A stretch of DNA of 64,000 bases, from contig LGRX02027640.1 of NCBI GenBank assembly GCA_001247695.2, positions 41,416 through 105,415 of the forward strand. Direction: 5' to 3'. Shown piece by piece: positions 40,633-50,707 of the stretch (position 1 is its first letter; every line of letters begins with the position of its first letter). This stretch comes from Cymbomonas tetramitiformis (taxonomy: Eukaryota > Chlorophyta > Pyramimonadophyceae > Pyramimonadales > Pyramimonadaceae). The notes under the pieces are model-generated. The model searched no databases. It saw only the letters and a program-made list of their open reading frames with translations, and had not been told where the DNA came from. The position numbers and the translations under genes were made by a program.

Positions 40633-42081
40633 CCTGGGATGGGGATGCATTGGGAGGGCACGCATACGGACCCGGTTCACACTGCTGCCGTACACACCGC
40701 CACACCACAGCCTGGCTGTAACACTCCCTCGGTCACACGCACCCTAGTAGCCATTGCCATGCACTGGTTCTCTTTCACGGTTGCTGTGCTCCTCACACTT
40801 TTGCACATAACACTGACATACACATTCTATATGTCACCTCGGCCGGCTATCACCTTCTCACAGCCGGCCTATGCCAGTGCCACGGCACCGGCCAATGCCT
40901 CACCTCAGCCAGCCTCCGGTGGTGCCACGGCACCGGCTACTGCCTCCACACAGCCAGCCTCCGGTGGTGCCACGGCACCGGCTACTGCCTCCACACAGCC
41001 AGCCTCCGGTGGTGCCACGGCACCGGCTACTGCCTCCACACAGCCAGCCTCCGGTGGTGCCACGGCACCGGCTACTGCCTCACCTCAGCCGGCCCTCGGT
41101 GGTGCCACGGCACCGGCTACTGCCTCACCTCAGCCGACCTCCGGTGGTGCCACGGCACCGGCTACTGCCTCACCTCAGCCGGCCTCCGCCAGTGCCACGG
41201 CACCGGCCAACCACACACCACATTTGCCCTGCCGGTGGTGTCACCGCAGCTCCCACCACACTCTGTGAGCCAGCAGCTGCCTCCACACCGCCCCTGGGAC
41301 ACAGTGCCGATGAGGCCCTTGTGGGCACGCCCACCGATCACACCGTCTATACTGACGGTGCAACCACCGCTGACACCCCTACATCTCTCAGCACAGCTCT
41401 CGAGGCCGACACTACAGTGGCCTCCGAGCAACCGCCTACACTCGGTGCCCCTGACAGCTCCCCAGCCCCCTTGGATGTACATACCCCGGGCTTGAGAGTA
41501 TTGGCCTGTGGGCCGATGTCTCCGACTCAGGCTCCGAGTCAGACACCGAGGGCTATCCGCCCCAACACACACCTCCTCCTCCTCCTCCTCCAGTATCCGA
41601 CACTGACGGTACGGTGCCTGCTCAGCCCACTGCCGATAGGGCAACTACACGGGCTACAGCGGGCACCCTGCCTGCATTGGTGGACACTGACCGGCTGGCT
41701 GCTACCTCAGACACACACATGCAGCCCCCGGTCCCGTCCACAGTGCAGGCCTGTGCCGTCACACCGGATTTCCACGTCCCTCCTATCCCTGAATCTCAGG
41801 AGGACACCTCGGAGACCACTACTAAGTGGAAGCAGTTCATGGCAGACACCTCGATCCGCACTGACACACCTCGGCCACGGCCAAACAGCTCACACTCCCC
41901 AGAGCACTCTCAGTGGGATTTCTCAGTTATGCCAGTTATGCCCTCCTTCCATCAGCTTAATCAGTTCCTTGAGAACTACAGCCAAACACACCCCTCATAT
42001 TGCACCGATGACCCTGCGGAGGATTGGGCCCAGTTTGAGGTCTTTGATGACCACCATTTGGGCCCCTGGGATCAGCATTGA
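40633..42081 (+). pseudogene. Copia middle region: membrane segment and Pro/Thr-rich repeats
   Basis: The copia frame resumes after the MULE. A strong hydrophobic helix (FSFTVAVLLTLLHITLTYTF, about 40768-40827) is followed by eight 15-residue repeats and a Ser/Thr/Pro/Asp-rich stretch. The frame moves from 1 to 2 near 41225 and back near 41480, then reaches TGA at 42079. Ordinary copia elements have no such domain between Gag and protease. The layout (one helix and a mucin-like stalk) suggests a membrane-associated product. Confidence 0.55.
40877..41230 (+). repeat. 45-bp coding tandem repeat, eight copies
   Basis: Units start with GCCACGGCACCGG at 45-bp intervals (40923, 40968, 41013, 41058, 41103, 41148, 41193 plus one upstream copy) and encode QPASGGATAPATAST. 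Middle units are almost identical. Confidence 0.9.
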
Positions 42082-42420
42082 GATCTACGACCCTGCGGTT
42101 GCAGCGCCGTGGGGAGAGACCTCAGCTGCACCGACGGTGCCCCGCACTGTCCCCACGGCACACCGGTGTTCCTCCCTCTGCTTGGGAAAGGCCGCCGTGC
42201 CTCCAACACGCACGGACACCTCCTTGTAGATTCAGGAGCCTCACATCTCCTCCTGAATAACAGGGAGCTCTTCACTGAGTTGTCCCCGTGCACCTCCAGC
42301 ATGACCACAGCCTCGGATCAGCATTACAAGCCTCACAGTGTCGGCACAGCCTCCATTGATTTCCAGTACACCGACGGCACTTGGATCACACTCCCCTTTC
42401 TCCAAGCCTTCTATGATCCA
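42082..42420 (+). CDS. Copia protease segment
   Basis: In frame 1 after the TGA at 42079, HLLVDSGASHLLL at about 42220-42258 is the retropepsin active site of copia Pol. The domain continues to FYDP, where the 14-kb element is inserted. The next copia codons (NAPNLLSV) follow at 56569, and the frame is kept. Copia protease matures Gag and Pol. Confidence 0.75.
42409..42420 (+). repeat. Target-site duplication of the 14-kb non-LTR element, left copy
   Basis: TTCTATGATCCA is repeated exactly at 56557-56568, on the other side of the insertion. Confidence 0.95.
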
Positions 42421-42526
42421 GAAAAAGAAAAAGAAAAAACCACGCCCGTCGGGCGTATGAGTAAATTAATTTCCCCGGCCCTACTCTGGGCCGGACCGCC
42501 ACAGGTGGCGGCCTTAAAGGGACAAT
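42421..42526 (-). promoter_or_regulatory. 3' UTR with three hairpins and a T-rich tail
   Basis: Stems at 42496-42511 (CCGCCAC/GTGGCGG), 42475-42494 (CCGGCCC/GGGCCGG) and 42442-42456 (ACGCCCG/CGGGCGT) are followed on the minus strand by GTTTTTTCTTTTTCTTTTTC. Non-LTR reverse transcriptases often recognise 3' structures and simple-repeat tails. The role here is inferred. Confidence 0.6.
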
Positions 42527-45500
42527 TTACACTGGGTGGTTCTCATCTTTTTCCTTCTCTTGTTTCTCCTGTCTGAGCCTTCTGTATAGCTGGTAGGTGC
42601 TGTGAGCGTAGTTCACCGTCAGGTCGTGTATCCTTTGCAGTGCCTGTATGGCTTCTTTTCTGTCGAGCCCGAGTTGCTCGAGTATGTCCCGGTTGTGTTT
42701 GTATACCGTGCCTGTTCTGCCCACTGCAAAGACGTGGAGTTTGGCACGGAATCCGTGTCTACGTAGCAGTTGTAGTAGTGGTCCATATTTCGTGTATTTT
42801 TCCAGGAGCTTGGGTCCCCATTTCTCGTCGTCGGTATGGGCCACCTCAATGAGGTGTAGGTTTTTGACTCTTGCTGGTGCTTCCTGTTGTGTACATTCCC
42901 ATCCGTCTTCTAGGTCCTCCAGGCCCTCTATCATGACTATGTCTACAAAGCTCGGTATTGTGTCGGGTCCATCATTTCTGCCTGGGTTGTTCTTTCCGTC
43001 GTGTCTGCATTGCCCTCTGGTAAGTATGTAGTTTGGAAGTACTCTTGGCTTAACACCTGGGTCCCTCTTTTTTCCGGTGTAGGCAAGGACCTTGCATCCT
43101 CCTTTCCTATGGTGGTCAAGTATGTGTTTAAGTTCGTCTGCGTGGGCGTCCGCCCTGTCCGAGAACATTCCCCGCATTTGTGGGTTGTCGCACCCACCTA
43201 GGGCGTGCCCTACTCTCATGAGGAAGCCCTTCGCGTAATCCACCCCTTTGTGCCGACATCCTTCCAGGGTGCACTTTCCGCTTCCTCCGGCTGAGTTTTT
43301 CGCCGTCTCGTAGTCTTGTGCTGGCAGTATTCTCAGTCTGCATTTGAGTATTGTTTTCCGCGCCGCAAAGGTGGCTCGTTTCCAGAAGCCGTTCGCTATT
43401 TTGTGTAGCGGCATGTCTCCCTTGAGGTGCCCCATTGTTTCGTTTAGCCAGTTGTCGGTGGCCTTGTTCTCTTGGACCGGAGGGGCGTTCCTATTTTTCG
43501 TTCTGTTGTGTGTCATGTCGTGCTTTCGTTGCTTCCATCTTGTTCTGGGCATCGGGTCCTGCATCATCGCATGGACTCTGGACTCCTCCGTGACCCGGTC
43601 GTGGTGAGCTTGTCTTTCATTTGCCGGTCCCCCTTTAGGTGCTTCCCGCTGTTCAATGAGTTCATTGAGCATCTCAAAGGTTTCCTCATCATTGTGCTGC
43701 TTTTGGGTCGCCTCGAGTCTCTCCACGAGTTCGTTGAGTTCCTCAAACACTTCTTCCCTCTCACGGGGTTGGGGTGGTGTCTCTGCAGGTGTGGGGTCGC
43801 TTCCCCGGGTGGGGCCTGTTCCGCCTTCTGTCTTCCTTTGGTCTTGTTGCTCGTGCATGTCTCTTATAAGGAGCATCTCTTCATCCTCCCTTTGTTCCAT
43901 CATGGCTGTTATTTGCCTGTCTTCTTCATCTCTGGCCTGGTCAGCCTGTTGCTGCTGGTTGGGCTTCGGGTCCCGCATCATTGCTTGCTCCTCTTCATTT
44001 TGCTGCGCTTGGTCCTGGTGTGCTTCCCACCTGAAAATGTGCTTCGTTTTCAGTTGGTGGGTCCATGTTGTGGGTTCTCCTTGAAGCTCGGTAGTTTTTG
44101 CCGTGAGCCTGCTGTTTCCTCGGGCTTGCTGTTCACGTAGTAATGTGGTCACATATTTCTGGACGGCGAGCTTTCCTTGTAGTTCTCTGCTGCCCGAGTC
44201 TTCATCTGGTACCATGGGTTTGACTTGTATTGTTTCGTCATTATCCCATGCCTCCGTGAAGGTCCCTGTAGTGCATGCTTGCTTGGCTGCTTCGTCAGCT
44301 TTTTCGTTTCCCGCAATTCCTGTATGTGCCTTGACTTTCAGTAAAGAGACCGTGTGCCCCGCTGCTACCAACGCTTCAATGTTGACCAGTATGGCATACA
44401 GGAGGTCTCTTTGCCGGTGGTGTTCCATGCTGTGGGGTTTTGTTCTCATGTTCTCCAGTTGTCTAATGGAGTTGGCACTGTCCGTGCAAATGGTGAGTCC
44501 TTCGCCGCTTGGTGGCGGCGGGAGTGTGACTGCTTTCTGTATGGCAAGAAGCTCGGCTCTGTTCACCTCTTGGTCCTCACCTTCCCATCTAATCATGTGG
44601 GCCTCCCCTTCTCCGGACCTGGGGTCCCATACCGCAGCTCCTGAGGCCCATTCTTTGCCTCCTTCCTCTGTTTCGATTTCTCTCTTGCTGCCGTCTGTGT
44701 ATAGGTACGAGGTCGCTTCGTGTGCTCTTTGAGGGGGGGGGTATGTCAGTTGGGCCGGTGTGTCACTCGGGGGTAGGTTCCTGGGGTCCTCTGTCCGGTC
44801 TCTCGTTAGTTCCCATCTTCTCCCTTGGACCCCCGGCTCGTGCTCGGGCCAGAAGTCGGCGGGGTATCTGACAATTTTTGACCTCGCCACTTTGTCCCAT
44901 AGCATTTGGGCGTCAGTCTGTCTTCTGAGTCTGGTGTGCGAGGTATTCGCTTCTATCACCTGTTGCACTGTGGGGGGGTGAATGTCCCATTTCCCTCCCC
45001 TGCTACCGGGGAGGAGTTCCCATTTGGCTGGTCCATCCTCCACATGGAGGTAGCCGTCCTCCCACCAGGTTTCAATTTCTGTCTGTACGTTGAGGCACTG
45101 GGGGCAGAGGTCGTTCCTTATGTGCGGCATTGTGTTGCACATTCTTCCCATTGCATCCGTCATGTCCTTTGTTTTAATCTCCGGGAATTCATATCTCTGC
45201 CATGGTCTTGTGTCAATAATGCAGTCGGTACCGGGGGTGTATCCTTCTTGGTTTGGTTCGTGCTTGTCGTGCTGGTTCGCCTCCCTTGCCGGCTGTTTGG
45301 CGGTTGTGGTCGTGCGGACCTTGCTCTGCGGGCAGGTTGTGAGTGCCTTTCTTATGCAATCCGCAGCAGCGTCTGGGTCCCCGCAGTGGGCCTGCCACCC
45401 CGCTTTGTTGGCAACAATCAGTACCCTGAGGTTCCAGTTGCACTGCTTCGCTTGCTGGTGTGTGGCACCCATCCAGTGGTCAGGGGGCAGGAATGTGAAT

Positions 45501-47326
45501 TTGCCTTGCGGTATTTCAAGCAGTTCGTGCACTAGGTGCCCTGCATGTGCGTTGTAAAGTTTCCTATAGGGGGTTTTTTCATACGTCGGGTATATTCCGA
45601 CCCCGAATACCGGGTCCTGTGTGGTGGTGGCTGCAATGGCGAAGTCCAGTGCCTTCTTGAGGTCCTGTGGCGTGTATTCTGGGTTGAACTGGTAGGCCCC
45701 CAGTTTCATCCAGTTTGCAGTCCAGGCTGAGCCTCTGGCCCCGAACACCTTGTCTCTGTCATATTTGGCGTAGTAGTTCGTGGTGTTGTGGTGGACGTTG
45801 AGGGGTGAGGCGAATAGTTCAGTGTTGAGTCCGAATGCCTGTTGTAGTGCTCTTTGCATCTGGGCGGGGAATGTCCAGTGGTTTTGTAGGTTCTTTTTCC
45901 TTTCCTCCTTTTCTTCTTTGCTTGAGTATCTAATAAGTAGGTGCCCTACTTCTTCCTCAAATGTTGAGACTTGTATTTTATGGTCCTCCCACATCTCGGT
46001 GCGTAGCGTGCGTTGGTGCGGGGTTTGGTGGTGTGTGGTACCCACTGCTTGGGTGTACCTTTCATGTAGCCTGAGAAGCTTCTCTTTTGTAAGGGTGCCT
46101 ATGTACTTCCCGTTCCTGTGGTAGCTGTGGGCGAGGTCCCCTTCCATCCGCAGTTGGCAGTGGTGTTCTCTGTTGTCCGCAATGTCCTGGCCCGGGTTGG
46201 TTTCCGTCGGGTCCAGGGTGAGGTTTCCCGCATGTAGTGTGGGCCAGGCCTGTCCCAGGTGAGGCCTTCCGGCCAGTATCTCCCTGAGACCTCTGGGGTG
46301 GGTTACTTGGGAGCCCCTGGCTCGTAGCCTTCTTGTCAGGGTTGGGAAGGTGGTCGCACTTTGGCCCCTTCGCTTTGCGAGTTTCAAGAAGTCGGTTATG
46401 GTTTCTCTTGTGCTCCACGAGTAGGAGTCTTCCCCTGTTGGGTGCCTCCACTGGGTTCTGTACTGTGTCACTTGGGAGTGCGGGTCCGTTGGGTCAACGA
46501 GTAGGGTCCTCATTGCCACAATTTCTTTCGGTTTGTCTATCGTTTGGCCCCTCTCAAAGCTATCTGCCTCCATTTTTCTCGCCATGGGGTCTACCTCATC
46601 TATCCACTTAGTTTGTAGGTCTTCGTGGAGGTCTTGTGGGACTTCCTGCTCTTCCCCCCACGTTTGACCGGTGGTTTCTGTCTCGTTAATTCTTGTGAGC
46701 GGGTGCAGGGAGAGTTGCCTATGAATCTCTTCTCTGGGGACTAGTTTCGCCTCCCATTCCGTCATTTTAGCCCGTAGTTGTTCCGGGTTGAGGCGCGGGA
46801 GGTTGGTTCGCATCGTGTGGGGGTCCAACGGCCCCTCACTGGGCATGCTCCTGTATTGTTGCTTCAGCCGTCGGTTTGTGAGGCTGTCATAGAAGTCCTC
46901 TGGCTTCGCTATGTTCCTCGGCTGGGCTTCGCAAAGGTATGGGTATAGGTGTGCCAGGCCTTTTGCTATGGCACTGCGGTCTGCGCTGAGGGTTGCATCT
47001 GTGCATTGTTCCCTGACGTTTACCTGACTAATTGCGTGTTGGCCATCTCTGGTGGTAAGGAAGGCTAGGTCCGGGAAATGCGTGAATAGTTTGAGGCACG
47101 TCGTGAAATTTATCGCAGTCGGCGTGTCCTTGGGTATTGTGAGCTTGGCGGTTTGGTCTGTGTACATCGCTTGCCAGTCCGGAGGCGCCGGCAGGTCCCC
47201 ATCTATCATTTTGCCAGCTTTTGTTTTTCTCGTGGTTCCTTCCATTTCTTTGTCAGACTTCCTTCTTGTCGCCCCTTTTAGTTGCTCCATTATCTTCGGT
47301 ACTGGGGTCTGGAGTTGTTTGAGCAT
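42527..47326 (-). CDS. Non-LTR polyprotein, C-terminal part: RNase H and zinc finger
   Basis: Minus-strand ORF of 1,599 codons. The frame is also open for 50 codons upstream to the TAA that ends the RT ORF, in the same frame, so the two were one protein. Roughly 850 residues have no recognised domain. RNase HI spans about 875-1015: LYTDGS, VNRAELLAI, ICTDSANS and VKAHTGIAGNEKADEAAK give the D-E-D-D set. Charged Gln/Glu-rich stretches precede a Cys/His cluster at about 1330-1375 (KCTLEGCRHKG, VGHALGGC) like the zinc finger near LINE ORF2 ends. The RNase H would remove RNA during second-strand synthesis. Confidence 0.8.
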   Translation of the reverse strand: MLKQLQTPVPKIMEQLKGATRRKSDKEMEGTTRKTKAGKMIDGDLPAPPDWQAMYTDQTAKLTIPKDTPTAINFTTCLKLFTHFPDLAFLTTRDGQHAISQVNVREQCTDATLSADRSAIAKGLAHLYPYLCEAQPRNIAKPEDFYDSLTNRRLKQQYRSMPSEGPLDPHTMRTNLPRLNPEQLRAKMTEWEAKLVPREEIHRQLSLHPLTRINETETTGQTWGEEQEVPQDLHEDLQTKWIDEVDPMARKMEADSFERGQTIDKPKEIVAMRTLLVDPTDPHSQVTQYRTQWRHPTGEDSYSWSTRETITDFLKLAKRRGQSATTFPTLTRRLRARGSQVTHPRGLREILAGRPHLGQAWPTLHAGNLTLDPTETNPGQDIADNREHHCQLRMEGDLAHSYHRNGKYIGTLTKEKLLRLHERYTQAVGTTHHQTPHQRTLRTEMWEDHKIQVSTFEEEVGHLLIRYSSKEEKEERKKNLQNHWTFPAQMQRALQQAFGLNTELFASPLNVHHNTTNYYAKYDRDKVFGARGSAWTANWMKLGAYQFNPEYTPQDLKKALDFAIAATTTQDPVFGVGIYPTYEKTPYRKLYNAHAGHLVHELLEIPQGKFTFLPPDHWMGATHQQAKQCNWNLRVLIVANKAGWQAHCGDPDAAADCIRKALTTCPQSKVRTTTTAKQPAREANQHDKHEPNQEGYTPGTDCIIDTRPWQRYEFPEIKTKDMTDAMGRMCNTMPHIRNDLCPQCLNVQTEIETWWEDGYLHVEDGPAKWELLPGSRGGKWDIHPPTVQQVIEANTSHTRLRRQTDAQMLWDKVARSKIVRYPADFWPEHEPGVQGRRWELTRDRTEDPRNLPPSDTPAQLTYPPPQRAHEATSYLYTDGSKREIETEEGGKEWASGAAVWDPRSGEGEAHMIRWEGEDQEVNRAELLAIQKAVTLPPPPSGEGLTICTDSANSIRQLENMRTKPHSMEHHRQRDLLYAILVNIEALVAAGHTVSLLKVKAHTGIAGNEKADEAAKQACTTGTFTEAWDNDETIQVKPMVPDEDSGSRELQGKLAVQKYVTTLLREQQARGNSRLTAKTTELQGEPTTWTHQLKTKHIFRWEAHQDQAQQNEEEQAMMRDPKPNQQQQADQARDEEDRQITAMMEQREDEEMLLIRDMHEQQDQRKTEGGTGPTRGSDPTPAETPPQPREREEVFEELNELVERLEATQKQHNDEETFEMLNELIEQREAPKGGPANERQAHHDRVTEESRVHAMMQDPMPRTRWKQRKHDMTHNRTKNRNAPPVQENKATDNWLNETMGHLKGDMPLHKIANGFWKRATFAARKTILKCRLRILPAQDYETAKNSAGGSGKCTLEGCRHKGVDYAKGFLMRVGHALGGCDNPQMRGMFSDRADAHADELKHILDHHRKGGCKVLAYTGKKRDPGVKPRVLPNYILTRGQCRHDGKNNPGRNDGPDTIPSFVDIVMIEGLEDLEDGWECTQQEAPARVKNLHLIEVAHTDDEKWGPKLLEKYTKYGPLLQLLRRHGFRAKLHVFAVGRTGTVYKHNRDILEQLGLDRKEAIQALQRIHDLTVNYAHSTYQLYRRLRQEKQEKEKDENHPV

Positions 47327-47476
47327 CCCTTCTGTTCCTTGGGGCGTAATGTTGTATCTGAGAAGGGCATTGAGTTTTCTTAGTGTGTTGTGTTTTGTCT
47401 GGTGTCCTCCCCAGAGTTTGTCAAGGTCTGTGCAATTCTTGCGTGTGGTGCAGTGGTATTCTATCAGTCCTCTGGT

Positions 47477-50400
47477 TTACCTGCTGACGTGGGACATTCT
47501 GAGTCTTGACCTCAGGTTTATTTGCCTCCACACTGGGCCCCGTACAGCTCCTCTGTCCTCCTCACTGTGCATGGCTTCCAGCAGTCCGCTCCAAATTGCC
47601 TGGGCGTAGACTGCCTGGAGTGGCACCATGCCCAATCCGAACCTTTCCTTTTCCTGTGTGGTGAAAATGTTCGGTGTTCCGTTACGGGGTAGGCCTTGTA
47701 TGTTCTTTGTGGCCCCACCTATTACTTTGTTGAAGTCGTCAATTTCACCCGCGGTGTAGAGGCCTAAGTGCAGTCCATATCTGAACTTTCCCAGTATTGC
47801 AGAGTGGAGGGAGTACTCTTTTTGGTCTGGGGTCAGCGGCGAGCGCAGTAGTGCTTGTATCCTGTGGTTCATTTCCTCCCTGGCAGCTTCCTTCTCCTTG
47901 TCCCATCTGCCTGTGAATGCCAGTAGTACTCCTAGGTACTTGTATGTCTCTTCCGGTTTGAGTATTTTGAAGTGGCTCAGCTTACCATCCACCCCAACCG
48001 TTTTGAGGTCCTTATGGAGTTGTTCTGGTATGGAGACCCCATTTTTTATGCCGGTTATGGCTGACTTGGTAAGGTTAATTTTGAGTTCACTCCATCGTGA
48101 GAATGTCTCTAGCTTGTGTAGCTGGGCTCGCATGTGGAAAATCGTGGGGCATAGTATGAGCAGGTCGTCGACGAACGCCCCTGCTGTCGTCCTGAGGGGG
48201 CCCAGTCTTTCCTGCTCGGCTGCGTGTTTGTGTTGGTACCCATGCTCCCCCACCTCCAGCCATCTTAACAGCGGTTCCTGGTATATTATGAAGAGGAGGG
48301 GGCTCATGCTGTCTCCTTGGAGGAGACCTCTTTGCACCTGGACCATTTCGTGAGAGGTTTCCCCCCCTACCCTGGTGTACATTGACATGGTGTCATGACT
48401 TTGTGTACCTAGGACATCTCGCACTACTTGTGTAAGCTCATCAGGTATCCCAAGGTACTGCATTGTATGTAGCAGCTTGTTGTGGTCCACTGAGCCATAT
48501 GCATTTTCGAAGTCAACATACAGGCCATGCAGTTCCCGTCCGGAGACATTTGCATCCTCTATTGCGTTGGTCACTCTCGTGAGTTGTCTGAGTGTGTTTC
48601 TTTTCTCTCTGGAGCCTTCCTGTGCCTGAGCCAGTATCCCCTGTGTTTCGCAGAACGTGGAGAGCATGTTTGCTATTTGCGAGGTGTATAGTTTGAATAC
48701 TCCCTCCAGTAGGGCTATGGGCCTGTAGTTTTGCTGCAGGGTGACATCTCCTTTCTTGTGGTGAAAGCAGAATGTCCCTCTCTTCCAGGTGAGGGGGACG
48801 TGTTTGCTGTTCCACATCTCCAGCATGAGCGCATGCAAGGCATCGTGGAAGTCCTCTGGCATGTACTTGAGAATTTCGTTAGGGGTTCTGGTGGGGCCTG
48901 GTGCCTTGTTGTTGTTTAGGGTGTGTACTGCCTTGCTGTAGCCCTGTCTACTTATCGTGAGGTCCATTCCCTTGGGGTCCGGTCTTGGTGCCTTTACGAG
49001 TCGCTCCTTGTGGGCTGGGTCTTCCCATGGTGGGGGTGCTAGGTCGGGTAGACTCCGGTGTTCCATCCTATATGGTGCCGAGTGGGCCATGTGGTCTACT
49101 AGTGCGTTTGCAATGTTCTTGTGGCCCACAGCTAGGTTGCCCTCCCTGTCCTGTAGGGCCTGTATATTCGCCGTGGGGGCATGGCCTGTTTCTTGGGCCT
49201 TGGCATAAATCCTTTTGTGGTATCGTTTCTGGTTGTTCCAGTATTCTCTTACTGTTTTGTCATTATGCCTTTGTTTGGCTCGCTTCCAGTGCTGTTTGAC
49301 CACTTTGTGTGCAGCCGACCTTTCTTTTTTGGCCTCCTCAGTGAGCCAGGAGACCCATTCCTTTGTGTCTGCATTGTCCCTGTTTGTCGGGCCTTTTGTT
49401 TCTCCTTCCTTCAGGTGGCGGAGAGTTGTGTGTTCCGTGTGTGGGTTTCGTAGTTGTCGTTTGGTTTTCTTGTGCATCCGCATTTTGAGTATCGCTGCAT
49501 CTCTTTCTTTTCTGTCCTTTTTGCTCATTAGTAGGTCCGTTGGCCCATGGGTGGAGGTTCTTCCAGTTATCACCGTCGGTAGTTCCTCGTCCTTCAGCGC
49601 GCAACTGTTTGCTCTGTTGAGTATACTCAGCACTGCCTCTCCTGCTCTGTCTATTGTGGCATGTGCCACCTGCTTGTTGCCTTCTTCCCTACATTGGGTG
49701 GCTATCCCTATCATGTCTTTCAGCTTAGCAGTCCTGGCGTAGTCGTGTGTTCTGAGGAGGACGCTTTGGAGGGTTTCCCTGTGGGCTTTGCTCAAGGGCG
49801 TGTTCAGTTTCACTTGCCCTGGGTGGGGGTCTTGGTCCACGTATGGTTCATGGGTGTCTATGCTGTCTAGCCGAAGGGTCGTAAGGCTAACCATCTCGTG
49901 GTCACTCGTGTGGTGTTGGGTGAGGTGTGCTGTGCTTCCCCTCTCGTATTGGGCCCGTTTGTCCTTCGGTGCTAGCCATCTGTCTATGTTTCTGTTCTCT
50001 GCCCAGTTCAGCGTGGTATTAACCGTTGGACCTACATTATGGAGGTTCAACTCTTCCGCGAGCTTTTTCCATTGTCTGTCGGTTTTCGTTACCCTCTTTC
50101 CTGTGCTGGTGTTGCTTGCATTGAGGTCTCCTCCAACAATGACATGCTCGTTCGGTTTTTCCGCTGTTCTTCGGAACAGGTTGGCTGTGTACTTTAGTAT
50201 CTTGTCTCTGGTTTTCCCCTCCTCCGCTCCCGGTGGGTTGTATATGCCCAGCACGTGGTACATTACTTCCCCGGGCAGGTGTAACACCACATGGAGTAGG
50301 TACCCCTCCAGGTGCTTCGCTGGGACCACATGGTGGTTGTGAGCGTGGCCGTAGGGGCTGCTAAGGAGTATGGCTACTCCTCCTTTCACTGGCTGCTCTG

Positions 50401-50707
50401 CAGCACTGCCTGCTTCTTTCGCTTCTGTTTTGGTGCCTATTGCAGTGTACTGCAGGTCTCTGAATTTCCTCATCACACTGTCGTGTGCATGCTTTACTTC
50501 CGTGAGCACCACCACTTGAAGACCCAGTTGGTTCTGGTGTCTTTTCCTGACTGCCTCTGCTAGGTCGAGGCAGGCGTCGCTTTGTCCCGCTATGTTCCAT
50601 GTGAGCATGTGTAGGCGGTCTTCCCCTATCTCCCCCTTTTTTGGTTCCGTGAGGGGGGGCTGGTGTTTTCGGGAGTCTTTGCTTGTTTCCGGTGCCTCCT
50701 GTTGCAC
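47477..50707 (-). CDS. Non-LTR polyprotein, N-terminal part: endonuclease and reverse transcriptase
   Basis: 1,076 codons on the minus strand. An APE-type endonuclease covers about residues 33-270: LTWNIAG, VVLTEVKHAHDS (Glu), VIVGGDLNAS (Asp, Asn) and TSDHEMVSL (the SDH motif). RT covers about 575-830: NYRPIALLEGVFKLYT, LYVDFENAYGSVDH, VQRGLLQGDSMSPLLF and AGAFVDDLLI, where FVDD is the catalytic box. This gives target-primed reverse transcription. Its start overlaps the protease ORF by 82 bp, suggesting frameshift or reinitiation. It ends in VSR and TAA, but the same frame continues with LIEYHC and on into the 47326 ORF, so the stop is probably a mutation. Confidence 0.9.
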   Translation of the reverse strand: MQQEAPETSKDSRKHQPPLTEPKKGEIGEDRLHMLTWNIAGQSDACLDLAEAVRKRHQNQLGLQVVVLTEVKHAHDSVMRKFRDLQYTAIGTKTEAKEAGSAAEQPVKGGVAILLSSPYGHAHNHHVVPAKHLEGYLLHVVLHLPGEVMYHVLGIYNPPGAEEGKTRDKILKYTANLFRRTAEKPNEHVIVGGDLNASNTSTGKRVTKTDRQWKKLAEELNLHNVGPTVNTTLNWAENRNIDRWLAPKDKRAQYERGSTAHLTQHHTSDHEMVSLTTLRLDSIDTHEPYVDQDPHPGQVKLNTPLSKAHRETLQSVLLRTHDYARTAKLKDMIGIATQCREEGNKQVAHATIDRAGEAVLSILNRANSCALKDEELPTVITGRTSTHGPTDLLMSKKDRKERDAAILKMRMHKKTKRQLRNPHTEHTTLRHLKEGETKGPTNRDNADTKEWVSWLTEEAKKERSAAHKVVKQHWKRAKQRHNDKTVREYWNNQKRYHKRIYAKAQETGHAPTANIQALQDREGNLAVGHKNIANALVDHMAHSAPYRMEHRSLPDLAPPPWEDPAHKERLVKAPRPDPKGMDLTISRQGYSKAVHTLNNNKAPGPTRTPNEILKYMPEDFHDALHALMLEMWNSKHVPLTWKRGTFCFHHKKGDVTLQQNYRPIALLEGVFKLYTSQIANMLSTFCETQGILAQAQEGSREKRNTLRQLTRVTNAIEDANVSGRELHGLYVDFENAYGSVDHNKLLHTMQYLGIPDELTQVVRDVLGTQSHDTMSMYTRVGGETSHEMVQVQRGLLQGDSMSPLLFIIYQEPLLRWLEVGEHGYQHKHAAEQERLGPLRTTAGAFVDDLLILCPTIFHMRAQLHKLETFSRWSELKINLTKSAITGIKNGVSIPEQLHKDLKTVGVDGKLSHFKILKPEETYKYLGVLLAFTGRWDKEKEAAREEMNHRIQALLRSPLTPDQKEYSLHSAILGKFRYGLHLGLYTAGEIDDFNKVIGGATKNIQGLPRNGTPNIFTTQEKERFGLGMVPLQAVYAQAIWSGLLEAMHSEEDRGAVRGPVWRQINLRSRLRMSHVSR

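Noticed and set aside
43472..44140. Plus-strand ORFs within the 14-kb element (also 44103-45557 and 50592-51098)
   Set aside because: Antisense shadows of the non-LTR polyprotein, hydrophobic by composition only.
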